From: Eumeta japonica | Lineage: Eukaryota; Arthropoda; Insecta; Lepidoptera; Psychidae | NCBI GenBank assembly: GCA_005406025.1 | Contig: BGZK01000223.1 | Coordinates: forward strand, 372,001-436,000 | Direction of reading: 5' to 3' | Length of the DNA: 64,000 nucleotides | Shown here: positions 36,701-62,304 of the stretch, piece by piece | Position numbering within the stretch: the first letter of the stretch is position 1 | Layout: each line of letters opens with the position of its first letter | The notes under the pieces: model-generated | What the model was told of the DNA's origin: nothing | Seen by the model: only the letters and a program-made list of their open reading frames with translations | The model's database searches: none | Translations under genes and position numbers: made by a program

Positions 36701-39700
36701 TCAATCAAATATTTTCTACTGTACCTTGGTATTGCATGGAATGGCAATGTCAACAAAACGGAGAGGTGAATCAGTATTGCAAAAAGCAATAACAGGAATA
36801 TTGACATAGGAAGCCTCAGTAATGGGCTGATGATCTTGAGCTGGGTCCAAAACAATCAACAGTCTTGGTTCTCTGAAGGCTGCTTGAATCTAAAAACATG
36901 AAAAATATTTATAGAAACATTCAGACTCGACACAAAGATTTTAAAAAAAACTACAATAATCAGATATATTTTAATCATTTTGGCATTGCCATCAGTGGTT
37001 CCTTAGTAAAAAATTATCATCATTATGATTGTGAGATAAATTGGATAATGTTATGCTAGTAACAATCATTTATTTGTAATATTTTATGACACCCAGTAGT
37101 AGGGTGCTTCTTAAGAGGTAAAAATTTTTTTTTTTTTCATTTTGATGTGTGTCACCCTTTTATTCTGTTCTATGATGCATAAAACTAATGTGTAATTTTT
37201 ATTTAATTTTTAAAGTAATATTTAGAGGTCGCTACCAGCGAATGAAAATAAAAAAAATAGTATTATAGGAAATTCTTTAATGACGTAATAAAAACAAGCT
37301 TATACAAATTATGTAACTGTTAGTATAACAAAAAAACAGCTTATGCTAATAATGTAGATTTTTCGTATCAGGATACATTTGCCTGAATTTTTTACAACCA
37401 AAGAAGGAATTGTTTTTGTTCTTCGTCTGAAGTAATTATTTTATTAAATTCCTCAATCAATGCGACACCGCGTTCCGCAATATCGTTCACCACTCTCATA
37501 GAACGCACTATTTCTCTAGAAGCCTTGTAGTCTTCATCTTCTTCCCAAAGACGAGGTTCTTTTTGTAGAAATGTAGACGGAATTCCCAGGATTGTAAAAA
37601 ATCTTAAGGTGTTGCTGTTTACGAAATTCTCAATACTTTTTTCTTCGATGTGACTAATATCCAAGGTGATTCGCTTTGGGCTATATTCTGAACCTTCTTC
37701 ACTCAGGGCAATTACCATTTTTGTTTGCATTCAATCGAAATTTCGTCATCGAAAAGCAAACGCAACAAGTTCTTCAGAAAGATACCATAAATGCCCCAGA
37801 AATTTCGTTAAAGCTTTTTGTATATGGCTTTATTTATATTTTCGAATTTCTTGAGATTATTTAATAGCCATAAGTCATTCCTTGGCTGAAGTTGCCAAGG
37901 GAGCTTGGTACCAGCATCTTATATAAATCATAACTACAAAACACAAACTTCAGTAATGGCTTTGAGTTCTCTTTGTCATTTTAAACTGGTCTCGGAACAT
38001 AAAAATTTAAGGCAATAAATTGCTTTTGCCATCCACCGAGCGCGATGAAGACCTGCTGGAGCTCTAAATGATATCCCTTTATTAGGAACACCTCCCAAAA
38101 TATTATTGTCAGTGTCAAAAGTTCCTTGTAATCGTCACGTGGTTGATAATCATTTAACTGCTTTTTGCAAATGAAATTGTACTGTCTGCTATATTTTGTA
38201 CGTATCTTAAAGCGTCGGGATCTGAAGAAACTATACTGAACTTACGCTGGTCAATGCTAGGCCAAGCAGATCTAAATCGTTTGAAGATAAGTATTTCTGG
38301 TCCACTTGAAGGACCTAGTGCTTGAACTACAACTGCTTCTAGCACTATTTCCATTATATGGTGACGACAGGCCAACCATAGAGCATCTTTTCTATCTTCT
38401 GTTCTAATAAAATGCAAGCACCTGCTCTTAAACCTGTATTGACCGCAGTGGTGTCGAAGCAAAACATTTGATTTTGTCGCCCAAGTTCCAAGAAACAATA
38501 GTGTCATAAACAGCTGAAGCACGCCTCCCCAGTTCCATGACTGAGTTTTGGGACAGCCAAAGTTGATCTACACCTTGTCCTGACACTAAAATAGGAAGGC
38601 GATCCACTGTTTTGTGTCCTGTTATGTCTTCGATCAGTTTGCCGTCCCAATGAACAGTAAGAGGTATTTGGCTGAAATTCTTTTTAGGGATTCCGCTACC
38701 CTTTTCCTTTGCTTCATACGTTGGCGACGAACTGAAGACGAATTTATATTGTACTTTGATGGATCGGTACCTGCACTTTTTAGCGTAGATGTCAAAACAA
38801 CAGTTGCTTTTCTGTCACTAAGTTTAGCAAAATCGAGGCTTGCAGATAAGCGTTCATCAAAGATGTTCTTTCTGCCGCGTTTTCTTTTAGGTGAGACTTC
38901 TAAATTTGCCGTTGAAGGTCCCGCCTTTACTGAAATTTCTGACGTCGAACTTTTACACTCATAATCACTACTGCTGGGCGAAGAAGACAGTATCAATTTT
39001 CTCGCAGGGATTCAGAGTAACTTTTTCGATGTAAACTACGTTGAAAGCGCGTTTTCTCCTCTTTTCTCGCAATTTTTCGAATATTCTTTGTCCACTCCAC
39101 CTATAGTGCCAGGGTTCTCTTTTCTTTGCGCAATCAAAAATAGTTTATCTTCTTCGATGGTAATCTTATTTAGAGCATCAGCGTGAGCTATGTCAAACAG
39201 GTATTCCAAATTATCTTGCCACTCCTTTTCTTTATTCCGTAGACCTTCAGAACGTTTAACTTTATTTTCCTTATTTTTTTTCAACTTTTGCCACTCATTA
39301 AACTTGTTTTCTATCTTCTTTATAACATCTTTCTTTAACTTAGTTGGAAATCCTGCTCGTTCCCACAATGATATGACGTCACTAGCAGCAGAATTGGCCG
39401 AATTGCGATTTGTTTGCTTCTTTACGATTTTATAGTGAAAGAATAAACACAACACTTCTTTTGTTGTTGGTAATTTGCTTTGAATTAAGTGGTCAGATGT
39501 TTGTCCAACTAACCAAACATTTGTTTTGTTTCTAGTCAACAAAAGTGAACTAGACGTGGACGCCATGATATAACAAAACGCAGTACGGGTCAAAACACAA
39601 CGGAACGTGCACTCTCTGTCACAGCATATATGTCACTGCCTGCCTAATCCAGTTGTGACTGGAATGTGCGGGAGGGGTAGAGGGGTGGGTACGAGTGTCC

Positions 39701-42140
39701 TTGTATTGGACAATGCGACAAAGAGTTGCTTTCCTATGTTTTATTATTGTAAACAATGTTTATAACTGATATGCACACAATGAGCTGCAAACTATAATTT
39801 TTACGATTTTTTCAAACTTTGACAGTAGGTAGCAACCCCTAAAATTCAATCTAAAAATTAAATAAAAAATGTGAGTTCGTTTTGTAGATGATAGAAGCGA
39901 ATGACGGGCTGACGCAGTAATTTTTCAAAAATCGAAAAATAAGAAGCACCCTACCCAGTAGACATAAGGTCGCAAGCACATAGGAGGTTTTTATGGTCTT
40001 CTTCCTGTATTTTTAATCAATTATGTTCTATGCTTAGTACTATTTCTAAATAAATAACATATTTTAGTAATTTATTTTCTATACAAAATAGAACAATATA
40101 AAATGGTGGGCACAATCTTGGTAAAAGTCAATTCCGACCACAATCAAAATTTATAAGAAAAGTTTAGTTTTGAACTACTTTCAAGCCTATTTGATAAAAT
40201 GGTCACAGATAATACTGATTGTAGAATATACTTCATAGAATAACTTTTTTCTCAATACTGTAAACAAGTCAAAACATAAACGATTATAGAAATAAACAAT
40301 CATAGTAATATAGTAACTTATTGACTGCCCGATAGGTGCAGATCGCAGCAGTTGGTAGTGACCCTGCAGCGGTTCGTTTCCCCCACAAGGCAAACATTTA
40401 TTAGATCAAAAATTAATGTTTGTCTTGATTCTGGGTGTTTCTATGCATTATATGTATATATTTACAAAAAAAAAGTATGTATGTATTATATCAACTATCT
40501 AGTACCCATAGTACAAGTCTCAATGCTTAATTTGGGACTAGATGGTGATGTATCTATGTGCAAAAATATTATTATTACAATGGAATCTCAATAACTCGAA
40601 TTTCGTTATGTCGAAATCCTCAGTAAGTCGAAAAAAAATTGCCATTCCCTTCCGATGAACCCCTAAATATGCGGTATCTCGAATTATTTAGACTTTGTAA
40701 CTCGAACGAAATGTTATTTCCCTACAAAGTATTGATAACACATATTTATACTCTATAAGTCGACTTTCAAAAAAGTAGACTCCGCAAGTCGTAGTTGGTA
40801 AAATATAATGATATCTTACTTGGAGTTCCCGAAATAATAGCAATAAATTCCAAAATGAATGTTCAGGTTTGGGGCTTCTAATCTATTGTTTTTGTCTTGT
40901 ACACGTGCAATGAATGAATACATTTATGAAACTTTCTAAGTAACACAGCTGTGAACGTTGTTTGTTACTTGTCAACACAGTCATATGTATCTCGAAGTTC
41001 TTGTTAAGTCGAAAACTCGTTAATTTGAATTTTTTCACATTTCCCTTGACATTCAAGTTATTGAGATTCCACTGTATTATAGTAATAGTACAATTACAAC
41101 AATTTGGCAATTACTGGAAACAAGAGTAGTTAAGGATTGATACACCAGCTTTTATTTTATAAACTGTAAAATAAGATATTTTGAAGTTGCATTTACACAT
41201 ATCATCATAAGTCAATCATTTTGATAAATTATAAAATCAGAAAACTACTCTCTAATAATTTTAATGTCAGTGTCAAAAAATTTTAATTATTTTATTAGTG
41301 TTCTATGTTGTACCAGACAATATGACATTGTTTTTAGTATGAGTATATTATTGCAATGTAGTTGTAGTTTATATAGAGTATTGCAATTAATTGACAATTT
41401 GTATGAATCTTAAATTTTCTATAGTATCTTATCTACTAAGCCAAGATAATTCTCCAGCTACTAATGAACTAAGCAAAAAACTTTTAATGAAAAGCTGAAA
41501 CTATGTTTAATATAGGTGATATTAAAAACCTTAATATAAATTGTTATTGTTTATCAGATAAAAAGCTTTTAATGCTAACCTGATTGGTGAAAGCACCAGG
41601 AGTGAATCTACCAGCAATAGGAGTGGCGCCAGTATGAGCAGCAAATTTGAGTACTGCCCTCTGACCAAATGAACGGGACGAAATGACGAAAATATCAGCA
41701 GGATTCTCAATAGCTACCACAGCTCTGGCGGCTAACATCAACTTTTCCCATGTACGGCGTAGATTGATCACATGTGTGCCATCTGAACGACGCTTGTAAA
41801 CATATGTCTCCATCTGTGCAAGTATTAGATATTACTATTCATTTCAACAATAAAATTACACATAAAGCCGACGAACGAAATGGGTAATCAGTTGGGAGAA
41901 TTTAACATCAAAACAATCAGAAATACATAATGGAACGGTTTCTCTTATCATCACAAACCAACAGAATGCATGCATTTAAGTTTTTTACTAATTATTAGCA
42001 CCATTATATTAAAACATGTGATAACAAAATAAAATTCTAACCTGAAAATTGACGTTGTCAGCTCCCAGATGTGTGGTGGCAGCAAGCATTTTGGTGACAT
42101 CTTCCTCGTTCAATGCGAGCACATCTAATCCTCCCGACAT
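33771..42140 (-). CDS. RpSA: 40S ribosomal protein SA (laminin receptor homologue), 313 aa
   Basis: Coding exons on the minus strand: 42140-42042, 41813-41580, 36889-36725, 36648-36484, 34317-34153, 33884-33771. They total 942 nt, and every intron is phase 0. The protein starts [19 protein letters not shown], shows [50 protein letters not shown] and [20 protein letters not shown], and ends in an acidic tail with repeated Trp motifs (DDWTATE, DDWVGQ, EEWGT). It stabilises the small subunit head/platform and is needed for 18S rRNA maturation. The length is close to animal orthologues (about 295-320). A non-coding first exon probably ends at 42350 (donor C|GTGAGT) with the 5' UTR resuming at 42169. 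A pyrimidine-rich CTTTC near 42384 may be the 5'-TOP start. Intron 3 is 4.7 kb because of transposon insertions. Confidence 0.98.
35033..35760. repeat. Diverged direct duplication in RpSA intron
   Basis: A block starting AAAATTTGAGTTA.CTGCTATTTTTA at 35033 recurs from 35551. The order CAACCCAA, GGAATTTGTTGCTAATT, AAATTAAAAATGGT, CTTTGC, TGCTAT is kept over about 220 bases. Further right, TTTTTGTTGCTAATTGTTCA is repeated at about 36211 and 36369. The intron between coding exons 4 and 5 (34318-36483) therefore grew partly by local duplication. Confidence 0.55.
36036..36075. repeat. Perfect 18-bp hairpin, 4-nt loop
   Basis: TTAAAGTAGAATGGTATT (36036-36053) and AATACCATTCTACTTTAA (36058-36075) around CTGT. 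It lies in an RpSA intron. Confidence 0.85.
37092..39961 (-). mobile_element. Complete but inactive hAT-like DNA transposon in RpSA intron 3
   Basis: The element runs 37100-39953 (2854 bp). Both ends carry the 14-bp inverted repeat TAGGGTGCTTCTTA. It is flanked by an exact 8-bp duplication CCCAGTAG (37092-37099 and 39954-39961); one extra base, A, could make it 9. An 8-bp duplication and a TAGGG terminus (consensus YARNG) are the hAT signature. The single decayed gene inside runs on the minus strand, the same direction as RpSA. The intact ends and duplication make it a clear single insertion. Confidence 0.85.
37392..39566 (-). pseudogene. hAT-like transposase pseudogene
   Basis: Starts at ATG 39566 ([20 protein letters not shown]). 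Then come a Lys-rich coiled region ([40 protein letters not shown]) and an [20 protein letters not shown] segment. [21 protein letters not shown] block follows, then [52 protein letters not shown], and a C-terminal [17 protein letters not shown] with [12 protein letters not shown] and CRHH would be a catalytic-type Asp and the C-x2-H feature of this transposase group (inferred). Frameshifts near 38640, 38450 and 38430 and stops between 38150 and 37730 break the frame, so no active protein is made. The family is widespread in arthropods and cnidarians (recalled). Confidence 0.75.
40325..40568 (+). repeat. tRNA-derived lepidopteran SINE
   Basis: The head contains GGTAGTGACCCTGCAGCGG and a B-box-like GGTTCGTTTCC. 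The body has AATGTTTGTCTTGATTCTGG and TATGTATATATTTAC. The tail reads CTAGTACCCATAGTACAAGT and TTTGGGACTAGATGGTGATG. This order matches an abundant lepidopteran SINE (recalled). It sits just left of the pogo-like MITE in RpSA intron 3. Confidence 0.6.
40578..41074. mobile_element. pogo/Tigger-like MITE (497 bp) with TA duplication
   Basis: Left end CAATGGAATCTCAATAACTC and right end GAGTTATTGAGATTCCATTG-type inverted repeat (actual right end GTTATTGAGATTCCACTG), flanked by TA at 40576-40577 and 41075-41076. The CAGTGGAATCTC terminus and TA target are those of pogo/Tigger elements. There is no transposase. Sub-terminal motifs AAGTCGAA / ACTCGAA recur at least eight times and could be transposase-binding relics. 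Confidence 0.8.
41883..41961 (-). ncRNA. Box C/D snoRNA candidate in RpSA intron
   Basis: In the intron between the first two coding exons of RpSA, the minus strand shows all four boxes in order. Box C is GTGATGA (41954-41948), D' is CTGA (41920-41917), C' is TGATGTT (41910-41904) and D is CTGA (41891-41888). C-to-D length is 67 nt and D'-C' spacing is 6, both typical. The flanks GTTGGTTT and TTACCCA can form a short imperfect terminal stem. Intronic snoRNAs in ribosomal protein genes are the rule in animals. The guide upstream of D ends TTCTCCCAA and that upstream of D' ends TTATGTATTT. I could not assign rRNA targets. Confidence 0.65.
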
Positions 42141-42394
42141 CGTTGCGTTTATTAGAGTAACGACTAAACCTATACCGAAACATGTTCAATTCTTTTCAGA
42201 TAACGATTAAACAAAATAAATATATTCAATACGCAAAATTGAAAAATATTAGAATCATTGCAATTTTTAGAGTATAACGAAGCACAGTTTTAAACATTAA
42301 ACATCAAGATCCCAAGATTTCATAAATTAATATCGATAAAAATACTCACGCGTTAATGCCACTGGGAGACATCCAAATTGAAAGATGGATTGTT

Positions 42395-56199
<13,805 letters not shown>

Positions 56200-56200
<1 letters not shown>

Positions 56201-56830
56201 AGTAAATGCTCGAATAGCCGCCATTGCAAGCGCCGTGCCGGACACCGCGCGCAGGCGCGCCGTGCAGCATGCCTTGGGCACGTGATGAATTCAAAATCTG
56301 CCCCGCGCTTGGGCTATGCAGTGTATTGTTTTTAAAGAATTTATCTAATCACTTACCTACAAATGACACTTGATATTGGCAGCGAAGTAAAATTCGCCGA
56401 AGATATTATTTTCTGATTTTTTACATGTGTTCCACTCACCTCTAAACAAACAAGGTAAATTATTGCGTAAGCGATATTTAGCTCGCAATATAACTTGTAG
56501 ACTCGCAGATTGTTGACTGTCGGGGTTAAGTTTCATTATTAAGTTTTAGAGCTATAACAATGTCACCTCAGCCAACTCCCCAACAATAAATCATATTTGC
56601 ATATTCATTAGCAGTGCTATTAAACACTTCAATATTAATCACACACAATCTTAGTTTCAAAAATGTCAACATCATAAATGCAACACTTATAATAAAATAC
56701 CTGAAGTTACTTGGACCGCGCGCAGCCTGAATTAGCTAGGGAAATGTGGCAACACGCACAATCACCGGGGCGTGACTGGCCTGCACTTGTGAATGCGCTT
56801 GGGGGAGGCGCGACTTGACACACAATCTTC
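56200..56830. other. GC-rich patches in the drk intron
   Basis: 56210-56330 (GCGCCGTGCCGGACACCGCG, CAGGCGCGCCGTGCAGC) and 56710-56820 (GGACCGCGCGCAGCCTG, GGGGGAGGCGCGACTTG) are much richer in CpG than their surroundings. They could be an unrecognised repeat, an LTR-type element or an alternative promoter. No family was recognised. Confidence 0.3.
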
Positions 56831-57228
56831 AGTAAGGTTGGAACATCATACATGCTTTGAACATGTTCTAAGCTATTTTTTCAGAAACAACTACTTCAAT
56901 GACTATGGTTTCTATGCCAAAGTTGTTCTAAAAAAGAAGGAAATTATGAATATTTGCGGAAAGATGCGTGATCGTTTCCATACGGTATATGAAAAAATTA
57001 AATAAGACAAACACACCCCGTCTTGTTTTATATTACTGATTATCAAAACCTTATCTACAATATTATTATTACGAAATAATCTGTTCTCTTCTAATCCCAC
57101 AGTCTGTTCTCTTTCCACAACCTATTGCAAGATTTATTCCGTACTCTTATGTTTTGTAAAGCTGGTCCAAATAAATTCACTACCTTTAAAAGATTACTGA
57201 GAGTTAACTCGAATGATGAATTGTTAGC

Positions 57229-57860
57229 CTAGTTGAGTATTTCCAGCAGATTATTACTGATAATATATTTATGCTCTAATAAACCGTATATTAACCAAGT
57301 CATGATTCCTTTAGTTGCGACTAAAAAATCTTTGCCTTTGCGAAGACGGCAAAGCTCATTATTTATCTTCAATTCAATGAAACCCGGGTCCGCTAAAAAT
57401 CTTTGTAAGATTTTTGCGTATTCCTTGTCCTTCCACCCGTCATTATTAAAGGTGCTGCAATCTAAGTAATTCATCTACATGTTTACATGGTACATCCTTA
57501 ATCATTTTTCTACTGTCAGTCACAGTTTGGATATGTCCCAGATGTAGTTACCCTGCATTTGGTTTAATAAGAAATTCCATAGAAAGTGGAATGGATGGAT
57601 TTACTGCGTAGATGAATTAAACAAAGTCATGTGTGCAAAGTTTTGAAAGTAATTTGTAAGAGAACTTACGTGGTTAACAAGACCATCAACCCGTGGGTCG
57701 TAACCTTCAATTTGTGTATTCGTTCTCGCTCTCTTACGAGGAGGGCTCGAGGATGGCTCGAGGATTTACTATACGACTCCGAATCAACATCTTCAGCACC
57801 ATTCATAGAGGGTGAACTTTGAAACTGCGTGAGAAGAACAAGACTCCTCAACCTCATTCG
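57229..57860 (-). pseudogene. Possible retroelement gag-like remnant
   Basis: Minus strand. From 57780 leftwards one frame reads SSPPRKRARTNTQ-like then EGYDPRVDGLVNHVSSLTNY. Further on (57474-57229) another reads YAKILQRFLADPGFIELKIN, NELCRLRKGKDFLVATKGIM, TWLIYGLLEHKYIISNNLL. A PRKRAR segment followed by DPRV..L and then a PGF.EL..N.E block is a layout I associate with gag-type proteins of insect retroelements. The frames are broken and the identity is tentative. Confidence 0.35.
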
Positions 57861-58960
57861 CTACTGAATGCGGAGAGTTAGAGGTTATTTCGTTACTTAT
57901 TTCAATGGTAACGAAATTATTTTAGCACTCATAAAATCTGTTTGCATATGAAACGTGATCTTAAGCATTAAGGAAACTCGTAACGAAACAATAGCAACAT
58001 AAACACAGGAAAAAGAAAACGTTATGTCAAAACATCAGCCTTGCAGTGATACCACAATCTCATCTCATTAGAATATCGGGGAATACATAGATGGCCTCGC
58101 AAATGACGTGCAGGAAAAATTGGATGCGTTTATAACGCATTCTTCAACTCGACGCTGTTTGTTTTTAGATGGACATATAATGTAATTACAATACATTTAT
58201 TCTGTCAAAAACAGAAATTTCCGTAAAAAACTTTCATCCAGAAATAAATCAATTGCCTAAAAAATGATCTCCATATGATTTTGTAAAGTCCTTCATATCG
58301 CTGGGATAATTTAAAACTTCTTCTCACAACTCTTTTGGGACTACATTATCAAATCTCCGATACCAAAATCTCCGACTTTCAATCTTTTTCTGTATGTGAT
58401 TGGTTTATTCGGTCATCCCTGTCTATCTCATTCGAGTTCATATAACTCATTTCATTACGCATCAAAACGTTAAAACTTGGTGACTACTGAACTATGTTTC
58501 TCAAATTTATTGCCCTATCCGAATTTTATATTAAACCAACATCTCGCTTATATTCGCTTCAAATTGATCTATATCATTCGTAAATAACATCATCAAGTGT
58601 TGAAGCCGTAGTCACCGTTGATTCTAAACAATCACGCACCGCATTTCCCACATACTAGTTCGATGCGACAATCTTTGGCCTACAAACCCATCTATTTATT
58701 ACGGCGACCACCTCGAAGCTGATCTAAAATTCTTGGAAGTTCTAGTTTGAAGCCCCTTTGAAGCGATTTCTGTCTTTTGTAAACGGCTATGCATAAAAAC
58801 CTAAACGTGCTTCAGGTGTTCTGGATTGATATGGAAATTTTACCGATCTTTTATTTTCTTTTTAGTCTAAGATCGGGCTGCGTGATTTCTATGTACACCC
58901 GTTTTTTAATCTAAATGCATTTTTTACAGATAATTATTATTAAAACAATACGTTTGTGCC
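57861..58960. other. Non-coding part of the drk intron
   Basis: No gene or recognisable element was seen on either strand. Confidence 0.4.
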
Positions 58961-59276
58961 GGGTTGCCAATAGTCGCAAGCTCTTATAATGAAAAGTTCG
59001 TCAGTAAATTTCTTTTAAACAATTTCGATCACTTGTTTTCAAAAAGAAATGAAATTTATTTCAAAGAGAAATATGTAAAAAACTTCAAAGTTTGGGTTGC
59101 CAAGAGGTTACGGACAAATGAGAAACGGCAACCCAAACATTTCAAGTTCAGTACATATTTCCCTTTGAAACAAATTATAATTCATCTTGAAAACAAGTGA
59201 ACGAAATTGTTTAGAAGAAATTAACTATTAAACTTTTTATTATAAATATTTGCGACCATATTGTGATTGGCAACTC
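58961..59276. repeat. Long foldback element (~316 bp) in drk intron
   Basis: The left arm (58961-59100) and right arm (about 59128-59276) are near-complete reverse complements. GGTTGCCAAT pairs with ATTGGCAAC. TTTAAACAATTTCGATCACT pairs with GTGAACGAAATTGTTTAGAA. TTTCAAAGAGAAATATGT pairs with ACATATTTCCCTTTGAAA. TTTGGGTTGC pairs with GCAACCCAAA. The loop is about 28 nt. The 78-codon frame at 58964-59200 lies inside the hairpin and is a by-product. Flanking target duplication is not evident. Confidence 0.8.
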
Positions 59277-61719
59277 AACAAAAACGAATTCCTCTATTAG
59301 TAATTATTAAAAAAAAAATGTAATTTAATAAAATGTACGTAGTAATCACGCAGCCGTATTTCGTAGTATTTCTATTTATCTATATACCTTTTTGACTTGA
59401 CTCAATTATCGTCGATTACATTTTTTTTTTTTTGTTTTTCTCGCTTCGAAAGTAAATTATCTTTACATATTCAGAAATTAGCCGCTCTCGCGCGTGGCAA
59501 ATCTGTGTAGTATTGACAAATTTACCCGGCGCCTCCATAAACATGTAAATTTCACACTTTTGGCTTTTACTGCAACTTATTATGGGAACCTAAACGCGAT
59601 GGTAGGCTTACATTATTACAAATATCCAGTTTAAATTTTACGAACAGATTTACAATAATCAGATTGTATATGCTGCTATAAAATCTTGTACACCTCGACA
59701 TTCTTGTCGCGGCCTAAACCGTACTTAACTACCCATACTATAAAACGCGGAACTTCGGATATACATATTTTAAAATAATGTGGTCAAAACATTATTAATA
59801 CGATAAGAAAATACTCGTTATTAATTTTGTCTCTTATAATAAGAGAAAGTTACAAGATATTTTTTATCGTCATGCTTATAAATCACATTATTATAATAAC
59901 GAAATAATTTGCAGTGTATATAAAAGATTTTCATTATCGAAATGTAATCAATATTTTTTTAACACAATCAAATAAATATTATTACCGACAAATAAATTTT
60001 AATCAACGATTTTGTCATTTGTGTTGTCGTTAATATCTGAATATGGTATCAGATGCTGATGTTCTGAAGTTCTAAATTCTTATATGGAACTTCTCAGAGA
60101 TTCTGCCTTTAAAACAGAGCTTTATATTATTTCATTGCCTATGGAGAGCTTTTTTTTCTATGCCTTTGTAATTTAACTGGATGTTCTTTACTTGTAAAAA
60201 GATTGATGTTAAATATTCGATTTATATTTTTAATTTTGTTTCTGGGGTTGAAAGCTGGTCAACATGATTTCGCCTGTGCTTATATTTATTTATTTTTTTA
60301 TTTTCAGTTATTGGACATTATCATTGTTGTTATTAATAGTTTGATTATTGATTACTATGGATTTTAAGCAATTTCATATAGACAATTTTATTGTATTTGT
60401 ACTGTTTCACTTTGTAGCGAGAGTTTTGCGCGTGATAACATTGATCTTTTCTATTTTTGTTTTCTTGCTTCAACGAAGATATTATATTTAGATTCATATA
60501 TTGAATGCATATTGATGTTTTATTTTAAAGCGTAATCAATACATTTTGCTTCTATGCAGACATGAACACAAACAAACAGGTTAAATGTTCAAGGTAAATG
60601 TTACTTTTATATATTAACTTTAGGGTTCCATGTACTAAATTAAAAAAATTAATCAATTTCGTGTCTATGCGTTCATTTGTATATTTTCTCCAAATGTGTT
60701 TGTAATTGGATTGCTTAAACGTGTGTTGGTTAGGCAATATATATAATTAGGCAATAAATTCTGAATTTGAAAGGTGAATTAGAGCTTTATAATATCATAT
60801 GATATATGAAATGAATTGTTTATGACTTTTTTTTTGTAATATCTATAAAAATGCATAGTTTAAGTAATTAGAAAAATACGTAATTAGAGCATTCCCCTGT
60901 TCTCCGAAATTACTTGCCTTAAAACTTAAAACTAAAACGTCTCCCACGGTAGATGTAAAATAATTTTAAAGAGAAAATGTGTATAAAGTACATTGCTAAA
61001 TTTAACTGAAAACTTATGCTACGATTTAAAGTACGGCACTCTGTCGGAGCCGTGGCCGCCTCGCTCTTGGCCAATTTCTTTTTAAAGAATAACTTGTTTT
61101 TTGATAAATACTTTTTTCATTATTTTTATTTTTTTCATCTATAATGCAACTTCATTACAGGTAAATATTCTAATTGTTACTGTATGAGTTTTTTGCTTCA
61201 CGTTTTGTTTCATTTAGAGACACACTTTTTGCTTACTCATAGTCATTAGAATATTTTTTTACAATAACTTTCATACAAGCATCAGTCAATACATATTCGA
61301 TATACTTAATGTACCTAGAAACAATTTTTGGCACACTTGAATTTTTTCTAAACAAATTCAAATTTATTATATTTTTATTTTGTCAATTATACCGTAACAC
61401 TTGAATTATGTCATTATATTTTAATATTTTGTCATTCGTTCACAGGCAATTCCTTTTCAAATTAAATCATTTTCCTTCATAATCAAATTCGCAACTATTC
61501 CATTAATCGAGTATTTATTTAATATATTTCTTTAATTTATGCATTACCTAATGGTAAAATTTATATATTTGCAAGGAACCGTATATATATATATATGCAT
61601 ACTCGGAACGCATTCAAACGAATTTACGTTTTTTTATGTTGTGTTTACTGATGTATAAACACAATTCATTTTTATTTATAATATTAAATTAAGTTGTTGA
61701 CTATTCTTGTTCGTATCAG

Positions 61720-61720
<1 letters not shown>
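59277..61720. other. AT-rich drk intron sequence
   Basis: No coding exon, RNA gene or clear repeat was seen. Short open frames are unsupported. I looked for an SH3-coding exon and found none. Confidence 0.45.

Positions 61721-61765
<45 letters not shown>
61721..61765. repeat. (TA)n microsatellite
   Basis: Continuous TA dinucleotides over about 43 bases. A shorter run is at about 61583-61597. Confidence 0.9.
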
Positions 61766-61767
<2 letters not shown>

Positions 61768-62304
61768 ATTTTTATATATTTCAATTAATAGAGACTATTA
61801 TTAAAATTCCACTTTGCTTAAATTTAGTGCTAAGAGACACTCACGAGCGTAGGTTATAAATCGTCTGAAAAACTCGCTTCTACATGATAACGGATATTCT
61901 CTGAATATACGCGACATGCTCCCAGAATAAGATCTTATTATATCATCAAGCTATGGCGATTATGGTATGTGAAAAATTTGATAATTTTTTTTAATTGTAT
62001 AGACATATTATGAAAACCTTATTGAATCATTTTATTTAGATTAAGTATTTAATGTCTAATAATTTGTAGCATCAAGACGTTCCAATTCCTCTTTTCTAAT
62101 CCATGTTGCTTGAAAACCGTTTGTGTCTTAATAATGAAACTTCACGTTTTCCTTATGAAATTCATAATTGCAATAAATAATACAGTTTGACATAGGACAA
62201 AATAACTCAATAATTTGTGACTGTAGCTGATGTTTGGATGCAATAGGCAATGTGACAGACGTTGGCACTATCGTAGGTAGTTCCCTAAAACACTGTATTC
62301 CTTT

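Noticed and set aside
40371..40392. tRNA-like B box
   Set aside because: Part of a tRNA-derived SINE; no tRNA cloverleaf can be formed around it.
58964..59200. 78-codon frame
   Set aside because: It lies entirely within the foldback element and has no homology or splice context.
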